From Setomelanomma holmii (lineage: Eukaryota > Ascomycota > Dothideomycetes > Pleosporales > Phaeosphaeriaceae), in assembly GCA_010015745.1 (NCBI GenBank), contig ML978212.1, forward strand, positions 124,001-188,000: a DNA stretch of 64,000 nt. Direction: 5' to 3'. Both the position numbers and the translations under genes were made by a program. The stretch's first letter is position 1; every line of letters starts with the position of its first letter. The notes under the pieces were generated by a model that saw only the letters and a list, made by a program, of their open reading frames with translations, did no database searches and had not been told where the DNA came from. Of the stretch, positions 1-11,224 are shown in pieces.

Positions 1-1551
1 AGAGGACATTGTTGCAATTATAGAGTTCTGCTCGTGTTAGCACGTGCACGATTATGAGCTCAATTTACAAGGCATGCAACGCCATATTATATGTTTGACA
101 AAGCATCCCAGATTTAGAAAATCTCACCTGCTAGCTCATTCAGCTGGTACAGCTTGGTTTTCGTGTCGAGTTTTGCTTCTTTCCTGCTGTGTGGCCTGTA
201 CATATATCAGCGAAACGTCTTTCCTGGACATTACGATTCACTCACATCAATGAATATAGGTCCTGCAGCAGATGGCGATGTCGAAATGTGACGCCTCTCG
301 AGCTCTACGATTTGTTAGTACTGGCGCAAAACTTCAAATTGTTGAAAGTACCAAAATGAGCACGCGCTGCTTATTTCGCTTCTCTCCAGGCTCCTTGTCA
401 TGGTTCTCGGTCTGCGATAGCGTCTTGTATACAGCGGCCATGTTGAAAGTTGTGCGTTGTGGTCGTACTTGCTGTCTCTGTCGCGCGTACAGAAAAAGTT
501 CGAGAACATTTGATGCCGAGCGTTTTAGCGCGATCTGCTTGCAGGACGCTTGGGCCTTGATGCGCCACGCTGCGGCAGGGCATAGGTCGCGCCTACCGTC
601 ACCGTCTTCATCAAGTCTCATCCAATAAGGGACTATCGCGCCACGTTCTCGCCCAATTTGGCGTTTGTCCGCACATTGTCGCGTCGCGATTATGAATGCA
701 TTAAGATTAGAAGCACAAACAAAGATGATCAAAGACGTGGTTGATGGAATGCGCGATGGGCGCGTGGTTGTTGTCACAATCGTGGTCGAATTAGCCGACG
801 CAAGCTCCACGCCTCATGAAGAACAGTTGGAGCCGCCCTGGACCGGGAATGGATGGGGAACAAGCAGCGCACCAACACACGGTCACAAGGATGCATCACC
901 AGTCTAGAAGCCAGAACACGCCGTAGATAGAAAACAAATGAAGCGCAGCCGCACACTGCAATGCGCCGCGAGATGCAGGCAGATTATTGGCTCATCACTT
1001 CCGGGGCGTTGATGCTCCATCGAGAGATTGGGTTCACGCTGTTGAAAGAAAGCTGGCAACGTGCGGGATGGCTGCAATGGAGGGCCCGCGAGTAACTGCT
1101 GCCATCACACGCTCTCGCCCCATCCGCAGTCTCCGCGTACGCCTCTGCATTGGAGCAAATCCTTCCCTGCCGGGTGCTTGCAGTCCATGCAAACCTCATT
1201 ATCGCGGCTTTGCATGACGCCGGAGGTACTGAAGGAGGAGACTACCGCTGCCGCACTAAGCAGGAGCTGACCGACCACGCCGTTGTTCTTCGTGTGCAGT
1301 GTGATCGCAGAGAGACTTGCTCCACACCAGCCCTCTTCGCCATCCCCCTTCGCTCCTCTCTCATCTCGCCGTCGTCGTCGACATCACCACCAGTCGCAGG
1401 ACGACGTCGCTGACGGCGCAACCGCACGGCGCACCCACCCTCTCGCCGCCTGCCCTGCTGCTGCACGTATCCCAACTGCCTCAAACCCGTGCTGAGCCCT
1501 GCGCCCATGGGATAGCCAGCCTGCGCGCTCAATCTTCGCCGGCGCAGTCTA
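1..1551. other. Upstream region of INO80, no supported gene
   Basis: No reading frame here looks like a protein. The open frames on either strand are short, overlap one another and show no domain. The last few hundred bases, rich in C and in short CA/TC runs, probably hold the INO80 promoter and 5' leader. A gene lying mostly to the left of the window could have its 3' UTR at the start. Confidence 0.5.
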
Positions 1552-4500
1552 ATGTTCCGCGACCCGGTCTTGCGGCGCTCGGTCGACGAGGAGAGTGACA
1601 GAATGCACCAAGACCAAGGGGAACAGCAGGCTTACCGTGGGCCCCAATCGCCAACACAAACACACCGGCCACACCACTCGCCCACCACCGTGCCTCTGTC
1701 TGCCCATCCCTCCAACTACCATTCCCATCAACACCACCGTCCGCCGCCATCACCGGGCACCACCGAGCTGCCGCCGGTCAGCACGGCCCTTTATTCTCGC
1801 GACAGCGCCGCGTCAAAGTACTACGACCCGACCACAGACCATGGCGAGCGCAGCATAGGGAGAGACCCGGCGCGTTACGACAACCACTATCCCCCGCAGG
1901 TACGTACAGCGCCCGCCCATCACACGTCAACGCCATCACCCATCATCGAGACACTTTTTATATATGCAGGGATACGGAGCTAACCCTCGACTACAGCAGA
2001 CTCGGGACCCGCACGCCTACCAAGACCCTCGCTCCGCCCACAGCCCCTACGAAAAGGTCTACCACTCGCCCATCGCTGCCGCGTACGTGCATCAATCGCC
2101 GCTGCAGCGACCGCATTCGCAACACCAGCACGCAGGCGGGATGGAGGCCATGTCTCACTCGCCGGTGTCGCCCACCGTGTATCAGTCTATGAACCGGGGC
2201 GCTGTGCAACCGCCCCCGCCAAACTACGCCAGACGCCCATCAATCAAGGACGAGGTAAGTGATACTGCTTCGTTGCTCCCCCATATGATGCTCACACTCC
2301 ACCAAGGCACCGCCTCCCGCACGCGCCGACCCCATGTCCCTTTCCAGCATAATGTCATCGGGCGCCGACAACGAGCCTCCCGCAAAGTCTCAACAGCTGC
2401 CATCGCTCAACGCCGACCTGCATCGACCATCAATACCACCGCCTAACCCCCTCTTCGTCAAGCAGGAGCCCATGCCTTCCCCTGCCCCGGCTGACCTAGC
2501 GCCCCAGGGCAACGGCATCCTCCATCGGGCGCCTTATGAGCCACTGCCGTCCGTCGCAATGCAAAACTCGCCACACCACCGCGCACTGTCTCGGGAGCTG
2601 TCGGTGCCTGACGAGGCCGAGATCGAGGCTGCCCTCGCGCATATCGAGACCAAGCAGATGAGCGACCTTGACCCATCGGGCGCATCTTATGAACAGGAGG
2701 AGTGGAAGCAGCGCACTCTCAAGCGTGGTCTTGATGTGGTTAGTGGAGAGACCGTCAAGCGCAAGGTACGTCTTCGGAATCGATGTTCCCAGATCAAGGC
2801 TAACAACATCAGCGACGGCGGACTGCCACTCTCACGCGATTCCACGATGTCCTCGCTGCCCACCGCGACTATGCTAAGCACTCATACAACCTGGAGCACG
2901 AGGGCGACGCTTGGCAACAGGTGCAGAGCCAGGAGATTGCTGAAGAGAAAGAGCGCAAGAAAGACATGCAACGCAAGCGTCGGCGAGAGAAGACCATCCA
3001 GAACGAGGAAGCGAAGCGTGCCGAAGCTCTGGCAAAGGCTGGCCAAGCTGAAAACGAGGAAGAGCGAGAACGTCATATTCTGGCGGCACAAAAGGCAGAA
3101 CGTAAGGCTAAGAACACGAGCCAGCTACTCCAAGGCAACGCACCCAGCAAGGACATTCGCGAAGTCACGCCCCATGGACCGAATCTCGAAGGTGGCACCA
3201 TGAGCTCTTTCCAAGCATCTGACGACCTCGGTGTAGGTGGCAAGCGCAAGGGCAACCGTGGCACCGGTCGTCTTAAGAAGAGCAAAGAGCAGAAGCAGGC
3301 TGAAAAGGACGCTGCCGCCGCCGGACAAGCTGCCATCGATCGTGGCGACGAATTGCCGATTATAGCACCACGAGAGGAGGCTCGTCTAGGCTCATTACGG
3401 GACAGGAGCTACACAGAAGAGCTCGGATCAGGCTTCGTGACGTCTCACGACTCGTCTGCATACCGCAATCTCTATGCTCAAATCATCAAGGATTTTGCGC
3501 GGAAAGATGTTCCAAAAGTGGTCCGTATCAAAGAGAACTCGCTCTCTACGAAACAGTCAAACCTTCGTAAGACGGCACAATTGGCCGCTAAGGAAGCTCG
3601 ACGATGGCAGATGCGCACCAACAAGAACCAAAAGGACACGCAAGCCAGGGCAAAGCGTGGCATGCGTGAGATGCTTGCATTCTGGAAGAGGAACGAGCGT
3701 GATGAGCGCGAATCACGGAAGAATGCTGAGCGACAAGAGCTGGAGAATGCGAAGAAGGTCGAAGCCGAGCGGGAAGCCAACCGACAGAAGCGGAAACTCA
3801 ATTTCCTCATCTCACAGACCGAGCTGTACTCTCATTTCATTGGCAAGAAAGCCAGGACAGCCGAGATCGAGCGCTCGACCGACGACGCCGATACTGCCGC
3901 AAGTGCACCAGCTGACGAATCTCACAAGCCATCGATTAACGTTGATGCTTTGGACGGAAAGCCAAGCCAGAAGGTCACTAACTTTGAAGACCTCGACTTC
4001 GACAACGACGACGAGACCGCTCTTAATGCCGCTGCGATGGCCAACGCACAACATGCTATCCAAGAGGCGCAGGATCGCGCTCGGGCATTCAACAATCCCG
4101 AAGACCAAGGAGACGACGGCGAGCTCAACTTCCAAAATCCTTCTGGTCTCCAGAACAAGGAGGATTGGATTCCACAACCGAAGTTGCTCAGCTGTACGCT
4201 GAAAGAGTACCAGCTGAAGGGTCTGAACTGGCTGGTGAACTTGTATGAGCAGGGTATCAATGGTATTCTTGCTGACGAGATGGGTCTCGGAAAGACCGTC
4301 CAGTCGATCTCAGTCATGGCATATCTCGCCGAGCGCTACAACATTTGGGGTCCGTTCCTTGTTATTGCTCCGGCGTCAACACTGCACAATTGGCAACAGG
4401 AAATTGCGCGCTTCGTTCCCGATCTGAATGTCATCCCATACTGGGGTACAGCCAAGGATCGAAAGGTCTTGCGCAAGTTATGGGACCGCAAGCATGTCAC

Positions 4501-6817
4501 ATACACCCGGGATTCGCCATTCCACGTTGTGGTGTCGTCCTACCAGTTGGTCGTTCAAGACGCCCAATACTTCCAGAAGATGCGCTGGCAGTATATGATC
4601 CTCGACGAGGCACAGGCCATCAAGTCGTCAAACAGCTCTAGGTGGAAGAGCTTGTTGAACTTCCATTCGCGTAATCGGCTGCTTCTGACCGGTACACCCA
4701 TCCAGAACAACATGCAGGAACTCTGGGCTCTGCTCCATTTCATCATGCCGAGCTTGTTCGACTCACACGACGAGTTTAGCGAGTGGTTCTCAAAGGACAT
4801 CGAGAGCCACGCACAGAGCAACACCAAGCTTAACGAAGATCAGCTTAGGCGATTGCACATGATCTTGAAACCTTTCATGCTGCGACGTGTCAAGAAGCAT
4901 GTGCAGAAAGAGTTGGGTGACAAGATTGAATTGGACGTGTACTGCGATCTCACGTACCGTCAACGCGCCTACTATGCGAACCTCCGGAACAAGATCAGCA
5001 TCATGGATCTCATCGAGAAGGCTGTTGGCGACGAGCAAGACAGTGCAACCCTGATGAATCTTGTTATGCAGTTCCGGAAGGTCTGCAACCATCCTGATCT
5101 GTTCGAGCGTGCCGATACCTGGTCACCGTTTTCATTTGCTTCTTTCGCCGAGACTCCTTCTTTCTTGCGCGAGGGTCAGAACGTTCGCGTCGGGTACACT
5201 ACTCGTAACTTCATCGAGTACTCCTTACCACGGCTGATCGGTCGAAATGGAGGCCGGCTCGACATTGCGGGTCCAGACAACACGAAGGCTGGCTTCAGGG
5301 GTCACTATTTGTATAACCTCATGAATATCTGGAGCCCTGACAACATCGAGCATTCTGCTCGTGGGTCCAATGGATTCTCATGGCTGCGCTTCGCGGATTT
5401 GTCCGCGAACGAGGCTTCGAAGATTGCACGAGCCAACCTCTTTCAGCGAGCACTTGAGGCTGGCACAAAGCCAAATAAGATCGGCCAGTATCAGACGATC
5501 TATGATGATGAGAATGGCAACTTTGAACCCAGGCATTCGATGCTCAACATTGTTGGCCGCAAGGACCGATCTTCTCTGACCGACATCACAGGCGAAGGCT
5601 ATATGCGCAATCTGCTGAACGTCTCGCAGTCTTCATTTGAGGAGACAGGACTCAATGTCATTGAGCCGTGCGCGAAGCCATCAGCATCTGCGCCTCCAAT
5701 TGAGCTATACTGTGCCAGCCAGGGCGTCATCGCCGAGAAGCAGCGCGACTTCTTCAATCCCACCATTCGCAATGCCCTATACGGTGTCTCAGACAAGACG
5801 GAGCAAGCCTTGCTGGAGGCCAAGACGGAGAATGTGTCGCTGGTGCCTCGCCATACCTTGCCGCGACCGACCAACGAGCGCATGCGGTATACTCACATCG
5901 AGGCGCCCTCGATGTCGCGCTTCGTGACAGACTCTGGCAAGCTTGCTCGTCTCGATGCTTTGCTCAAGGAGCTGAAGGCGAACGACCACCGAGTTCTGCT
6001 CTACTTCCAGATGACGAGGATGATCGACCTTATGGAGGAGTATTTGACGTACCGAAACTACAAGTACTGCAGACTGGATGGATCTACCAAGCTCGAAGAC
6101 CGTCGAGACACCGTCGCCGACTTCCAGAGCGATCCCTCGATATTCGTGTTCTTGTTGTCTACACGCGCTGGTGGTCTCGGTATCAACTTGACATCCGCCG
6201 ATACTGTCATCTTCTACGACTCCGACTGGAATCCCACCATCGACTCACAAGCCATGGACCGTGCTCATCGTCTTGGACAGACCCGACAGGTTACCGTGTA
6301 CCGTCTCATCACGCGTGGCACTATCGAAGAGCGCATTCGCAAGCGCGCCCTCCAGAAGGAAGAAGTTCAGCGTGTCGTCATCTCTGGTGGCGCTGGCGCA
6401 CAGGTCGACTTCAACACCAGGTCTCGCGAGAACCGCACCAAGGACATGGCCATGTGGCTCGTGGACGACGACCAGGCTGCCGAGATTGAGAAGAAGGAGG
6501 CCGAGCTTGCTGAAGCAGAGAAGAACGCACCGCCTGGCAAGAAGCGCAAGAATAAGAAACGAGTCGAGGCCAACCTGGACGACATGTACCATGAAGGTGA
6601 GTTTGCTCTGACACAGCCAGCTTGTCATACAGTCACTGACCATAGAATAGGCGAAGGACATTTCGACGAGAGCGCGAAAGCCAGCGGGGCAGCAACACCT
6701 GTCTCCAACATCGAAGGACCACCAGGTGCAGCGGGCGGCAAGAAGCGAAAGAGTGGACTCAGCAAGAAGGCCAAGACTGCCAAGCAGCGTCTCGCCGTTG
6801 CTGACGGTGAAGTATAA
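1552..6817 (+). CDS. INO80: INO80 chromatin-remodelling ATPase
   Basis: Catalytic subunit of the INO80 complex, a nuclear Snf2-family ATPase that slides nucleosomes and exchanges H2A.Z/H2B dimers. The proposed model has five exons: 1552-1899, 1970-2254, 2307-2765, 2813-6596 and 6651-6817, giving 1680 residues, a normal length for a fungal Ino80. The first 360 residues are Pro/Gln/His-rich and low in complexity. A charged DBINO-type region lies near residues 580-720. The Snf2 N-domain starts near 825, with Walker A (GLGKT) near 857 and a DEAQ box near 961. The helicase C-domain starts near 1409 and carries DRAHRLGQTRQ near 1512. A long insertion separates the two ATPase lobes, which is diagnostic of the Ino80 subfamily rather than Swr1 or Snf2. 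The tail is lysine-rich and resembles a nuclear localisation signal. The ATG at 1552 heads the open first exon; its exact choice is uncertain. Confidence 0.96.
6597..6650 (+). other. 54-base last intron of INO80, in frame and stop-free
   Basis: The segment begins GTGAG, has a CTGAC branch-like site and ends AATAG. Its length is a multiple of three and it contains no stop codon in the coding frame, so a retained-intron transcript would still encode an INO80 with 18 extra residues before the C-terminal tail. Splicing gives a clean Glu-Gly-Glu-Gly-His junction. The splice signals argue for removal; retention is only a possibility. Confidence 0.7.
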
Positions 6818-7790
6818 ACACTTCGCCCGAACTTTTGTAACACTACACCATTCCATTGCATTTCTACACCATAGGTTCGGATGAACGTTGTATCTTACCG
6901 GACTTTGCTACGGCGCGGGTTGCATATGTATACTATTGTCGTTCACTTTTGCGCGCTAGGGTTTGCGTACAGGCGCTGTTCGCTGCAATACATGCGAGCG
7001 TTGACCTTGGGGTCTTGCGCGACATCTGCATAGATGATGGAGTTTAAAATCTAGAGAATACATTGCACGTCCTACTGAAGATTACTCATCTATGCAAGTG
7101 CATGATACGTACGAAACTTTCCGTGACCTAGATTCACAAGTCGACAGCGTTTGTGATCCCTTCATCCTACGCGGTGTAGCTAGTGCGGAAGGGTTGCGCG
7201 GCGTAGGAAGCTTGCCGGATGTGAGATTCACAACAGCAAGGGCGGGTTCGGGCGGTTGCGGGTAGGAAGTGCGCTGTTTGAATGTTGCTGGACAGTCTCT
7301 ACTTCACTACAAGGCCAACTTTGAGAGTCTTTGATGGAGAAATTCGTCATCATGTCAAAGTCACGGCATTGACAGATGTTTAGCCAATTTGAGGGGCCGG
7401 GATTTGCGTGAAGTCTAAAATTAAACGGCGCATCGTGGCGCTGGCGGAGACGCGATTGGACCCATCAGCCCTCAGCCTCGACCCCCGTTCGGGGCTGGCT
7501 GACACCCCTTCTCAACTTTCTTGGCGCCGTCTGCAAGGCGTGACACTGTTTTCTCCCTCTCCTGTGGGCTTCCCTTCCACCGTCTCCTTCAGTTCTGGCA
7601 TCTGGCTTCGTGCGCATTGTGAGCGGATCTGCAACGTTCGCCCGCCTCAACACTCCGCATCTCCGGTTCTCGCGCCGTCTTTGTACTACCACGCCCGCGC
7701 CTCCGCTCCTTTGCCATCGCCCATCTGGCATGATCGCATAGCCACGACCAGCCCACCCACAGTCGCTCGCTACCTCCACACATCGCATCC
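6818..7790. other. Intergenic region, INO80 3' end to transporter promoter
   Basis: No gene is supported. The first part is the INO80 3' UTR and an AT-richer spacer. The last 250 bases are pyrimidine-rich and precede the transporter start, so they probably form its promoter and 5' leader. Open frames in this part have biased proline/serine composition and no recognisable domain. Confidence 0.5.
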
Positions 7791-8915
7791 ATGGGTAAGA
7801 AGACTCTGATGTTTCGATACATCAGGTGCGAGCGCTGACAGCGTACGCAGTGGAGAAACGCCCTTCAACCGACGGCCTCGTCGACAATGTCGATCCGCGA
7901 GAATCGCATGAACTGGAGGAGCTGCCCTATGTCGAGAAGCCCGCGACCGAGCCACAGCCCATCTCGCTCAAGGACAAGCTGATCACATGTTTCTGGATCG
8001 CCATCAACACTCTCTCAACACTTGGATTGATCTTCTTGAGTAAACGGTACGTGCAGGCACAACCCTGTCTGGGAAGGATGATGCTGACAACAGCGCAGAG
8101 TGTTTAGCGACCCGCAATTGAAAGCATGCCAGCTCATGGTCGTCATGTGGCATTTTACCGCGACCGGCCTTGTCCTCTTCGTCTCGACGCTCGGTCCCTT
8201 CCGTGCATTCAAGGCTGTGCGCCTCAACATCTGGAACATGCTGCCAGTCTGCGGCTTCTTCGCCGGCTACGTCGTTTTGGGCAACCTCTCCTTGACCTTC
8301 AACAGCATCGGCTTCTACCAGCTGTCCAAGGTCATGACGACCCCGACTGTCGTCCTCATCAACTTCGTCCTGTTTCGCAAACAAGTCACACGCTACATGC
8401 TCCTTGCGATTCTGGCAACCTGCGTCGGTGTGTCATTCACAATGAACGTCGCTGCCAAGACCCAGCTTTTCGGCGTCATCATCGCGACACTGGCATTCTG
8501 CTCTACCGCCCTGTACCAGATCTGGATCGGCAAGAAAATCGAAGACTTCGCCGTCTCCCCTCCACAACTCCTCCTCAACCAAGCCCCGATCTCCGTCTGC
8601 CTGCTTATTCCCTTTGTCCCATTCTTCGACACCATCCCGGATCTCAGCCAGGTCCCATCCAACATCCTCTGGAGCGCCTGCGCGTCCGGCGTCATGGCTT
8701 CCATGTACAATTTGTCGCAATTCTTGATCATTGGACGCACAAGCGCATTGACTTTCAACATTGTCAGTCATTTGAAGACCGTGCTTATCTTGAGCATTGG
8801 GTGGTACAGCGAGGGCAAAATCCTCACTCCACGCGAGTGGTTTGGTGTCCTGCTTGCGTTGGGCGGCGGGTGGGTGTACTCGCATCTCGCGCTCAAGGCC
8901 AAGAGCGGCAAATAG
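7791..8915 (+). CDS. Triose-phosphate-type (TPT/SLC35E-like) membrane transporter
   Basis: Multi-pass carrier of the drug/metabolite transporter superfamily, expected in Golgi or ER membranes, moving a nucleotide sugar or phosphorylated sugar. Proposed exons are 7791-7794, 7851-8046 and 8099-8915, giving 338 residues. The first coding exon is only ATGG; splicing joins it to TGGAG so the protein starts Met-Val-Glu-Lys-Arg-Pro. After a hydrophilic acidic N-terminus of about 45 residues there are about ten hydrophobic segments. The stretch with QLSKVMTTPTVVLINF and the later SALTFNIVSHLKT are typical of the TPT domain of SLC35E3-like proteins. The substrate cannot be read from sequence. An ATG-only first exon is unusual but both of its splice sites are good (GTAAGA; CTGACAGCGTACGCAG). 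A start at an internal Met within the membrane domain would remove the first helix, which is less likely. Confidence 0.85.
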
Positions 8916-10157
8916 GCAGCCAAATCAACGAGAGACGGAGAATAGACGGTGGGAGGACTAGATCTTGTTATACGATGTGCATTGGGCGGAGCATGAGGGT
9001 TTTCTTGTTGTTTGATGGGAAAGGGATTTGAGTATGTGCCGGGCACCGAGCGAAACGAGCTTTGGCAAAAGACACTACTTCTTATTATTTCATGATAGAC
9101 ACGTGGTTTGGAGAACTTGTTGGTACGGATGGATATTAGGGCATGGTGTTGATAGGCGCATTTCGATGTCGCATTACGAAGTCTCGGATTCGCGAGCCAT
9201 TCTTGTCGAATCTTTGTTTTGGTATCTCATGGCGTAGCATACTTTAATGGATAAGTCAAAAACTGCATATTTGATTATATACAAAAATCTACGAGATGCG
9301 TCGCGATGAGCGAGGACAGGCTGATGTCCCACAGTCATCGGCGTATGTAGCGTCCCAGCAAACACCCGTGGACACTTCAGACGCGACTCAGCATCCCCAC
9401 CATGTCGGCAGTACATTCCCACTACCTCCTCCAATCTATCCACTAACGCAGCATCAAGCTTCTTCAAAGCTTCTGGAAAACAGCCTGACACGCTGTGTTC
9501 CTACCCAATCCAGTAACTCCACGCAGATCGCTCCGCACGTGATACTGCTACACAGCCCGTGCACGTCCCCACAATGCTGTGGCTCAAGCGTCTAAGCCCT
9601 GTACGACGTCCGCTCCAACATTCCCATATCCAGCCAATGTACGACATACCCAACCAGATCTCCGACCGCGAATCAAGATCAAGGCATATTACCGCACTAT
9701 TCTATCCTAATACGTTCACATGTGAAGACGATCGGGGTTTGTGGTTGGGTAGGTGGGCACTGGTTCGGTGAGCATGTCGCAAGGACTATGACGTTTTGGG
9801 ACGCCTGATGATGGAAGGGTAATCGCGAGGCTGTTTTGCGGGTGATGTAAGGTAGGAGCATGTCAGCATCGGGGGAGTATATAGGCATGCAAGCCCCCTT
9901 GGTCGAACGGAGTCATCAATCCAAACTCCATCAAGTAGCACCAACTTGCGCATCCATATCTGCGCATACCACCTCTACAATTCTATGTAAGCAGTGTCGA
10001 TCACGACATTTGGCAGTAAAACAATCGGCTACTTCGACCTCGATTCAATCAGCAAAGCCACACTTTTGATTCCAGCACAAATCATTTCTCGCCCACGAGC
10101 GGGCTTGCACATTTCAACAACCAAATCACAAAATCAGACGCATAAACAATAGCAAAT
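8916..10157. other. Intergenic region with a TATA-like element
   Basis: No gene is supported. A minus-strand frame at 9174-9491 has a helical-looking charged start but no ATG and no recognised domain, so it is not called. TATATA lies at 9878-9883, about 275 bases before the small glycine-rich gene, and may be its core promoter. Confidence 0.4.
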
Positions 10158-10391
10158 ATGGGCTGCCACTCCTCCAAACTTCACTCCGACTACGACTACA
10201 CGCCGCCCATGCGCCAAAAACGGCGCAACAAGCGCCATGCGTACGGAGGACATCACGGTGGATATGCAGGCGGATACTATGGCGGTGGAGATGGAGGGGG
10301 CGGAGGAGGGTGGTTTAGTGGAGGGGACGGAGGAGGTGGTGGGTGTGGAGGAGGGGATGGAGGAGGTGGAGGAGGTGGTGGGGGATGTTGA
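10158..10391 (+). CDS. Small Gly-rich protein with MGC lipidation-like N-terminus
   Basis: Unrecognised 77-residue single-exon protein. It starts MGCHSSKLHSDYDY, where Gly2 fits N-myristoylation, Cys3 palmitoylation, and Ser5/Ser6 and Lys7 the usual downstream preferences. A basic patch (RQKRRNKRHAY) follows, then a run of His/Gly/Tyr and finally almost pure glycine with a few Asp, Trp, Phe and Cys, ending in Cys. The arrangement of acyl anchor, polybasic patch and disordered tail suggests a peripheral membrane protein; this is inference. The GGA/GGT-rich DNA could alone produce a glycine-rich frame, but the non-repetitive, well-formed N-terminus and clean ATG argue for a real gene. TATATA at 9878 could drive it. 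Confidence 0.6.
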   Translation: MGCHSSKLHSDYDYTPPMRQKRRNKRHAYGGHHGGYAGGYYGGGDGGGGGGWFSGGDGGGGGCGGGDGGGGGGGGGC

Positions 10392-10619
10392 ATGGTGATG
10401 GATGAGGAAGGAGATGGGGAGGGAACGGGAACGGGAGGAGAAGGGAAAGGACGGGAATGGGCGTTTGGGAATACCCTTGGTTTTATTGCTAGAATTTGCA
10501 TGAGTCATGAAATGAAATGTTACATCAGTTATAAAAATCTTTGCACGGAGATTGTGATATCTGATTACAACTGATATCATATAAATGCTACAAGCCTACC
10601 GCAAAAAAGCCCACCAAGA

Positions 10620-10881
10620 CTATCTATGGTAGTCCGAAACGAACTCAATGTTTCCTCCAGCGCTTAGTTCTTCCCATGTCGAGGCTTTTCTCGAGGATCT
10701 CACCACTATGTCTGCCCAGGTGAGTCGGGGATTGGGCTTTGGCGTGTTTTTTGGGTGCTTTGTTCGTAGTTTTTGCTTTAAGCATGTGTTCAGCCTCAGC
10801 GGACTCGATTTGCTTGGTCTCTTGTGCCTCGTCCTCAAATTCTTCAGCAGCTTCATCCTTGTCCCTAGCCAGCGTTCTCAA
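10620..10881 (-). pseudogene. Possible degenerate coding fragment
   Basis: Two overlapping minus-strand frames each look partly protein-like. The upstream half (acidic, with EEFEDEAQE and a Lys/Ala-rich stretch) is in one frame and the downstream half (WADIVVRSSRKASTWEEL and a terminal YHR before a stop) is in another, with the switch near 10725. This is what a single-base frameshift in an old gene would leave. No family is recognised. It may be a remnant of the 3' neighbour of the kinase or of a mobile element. Confidence 0.25.
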
Positions 10882-11224
10882 CAGTCAGTACTGCTGTGAT
10901 CTACGATTACTGCCTACGGCTTACGTAAGTAGTAAGTAGCTGGCTGTGGTGAAGGTAGTAGCGTAGGCCGTAGGAGTGATCATTTGGGAGCCGCAGTACG
11001 TCCTATGGGTCACGTAAAGATTTTATGTGGGAAAGGCTTGAAATGAGGTAAAAGGGAGGTGCAGACATCGACACCTTGTAATGTTGACCTCGGCATTTCC
11101 TAATCAGGTAGTTACTGTCCGTAGTTATGCTGTGTAACAGTACTATGGCTTTGGGCAGTAGGACGCGCTTTTTCTGTCAACAACGTAGGTAATTCACCCT
11201 GAAGGTGGCCATAATGTAGGCTGA
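10882..11224. repeat. Gene-free segment rich in GTAGT/ACTAC-type motifs
   Basis: No coding frame is visible. The stretch is full of imperfect direct and inverted copies of short words built on GTAGT, TACGTAAG and CCGTAGG, for example around 10910-10990 and 11105-11170. Such texture is common in degenerate non-autonomous DNA elements of fungi, but no terminal inverted repeat pair or target-site duplication could be fixed by eye. Confidence 0.25.

Noticed and set aside
334..810. A 158-codon minus-strand open frame near the window start
   Set aside because: No domain, low complexity at the start, and overlapped by equally long frames on the other strand.
8126..9031. A 301-codon plus-strand open frame overlapping the TPT transporter
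   Set aside because: It is a shadow in another frame of the transporter exon, with Arg/His/Pro-rich composition and no domain.
10277..10391. A simple GGA/GGT microsatellite with no gene
   Set aside because: The stretch is in frame with a non-repetitive, well-formed N-terminus containing MGCHSSK, so a coding role is more likely.
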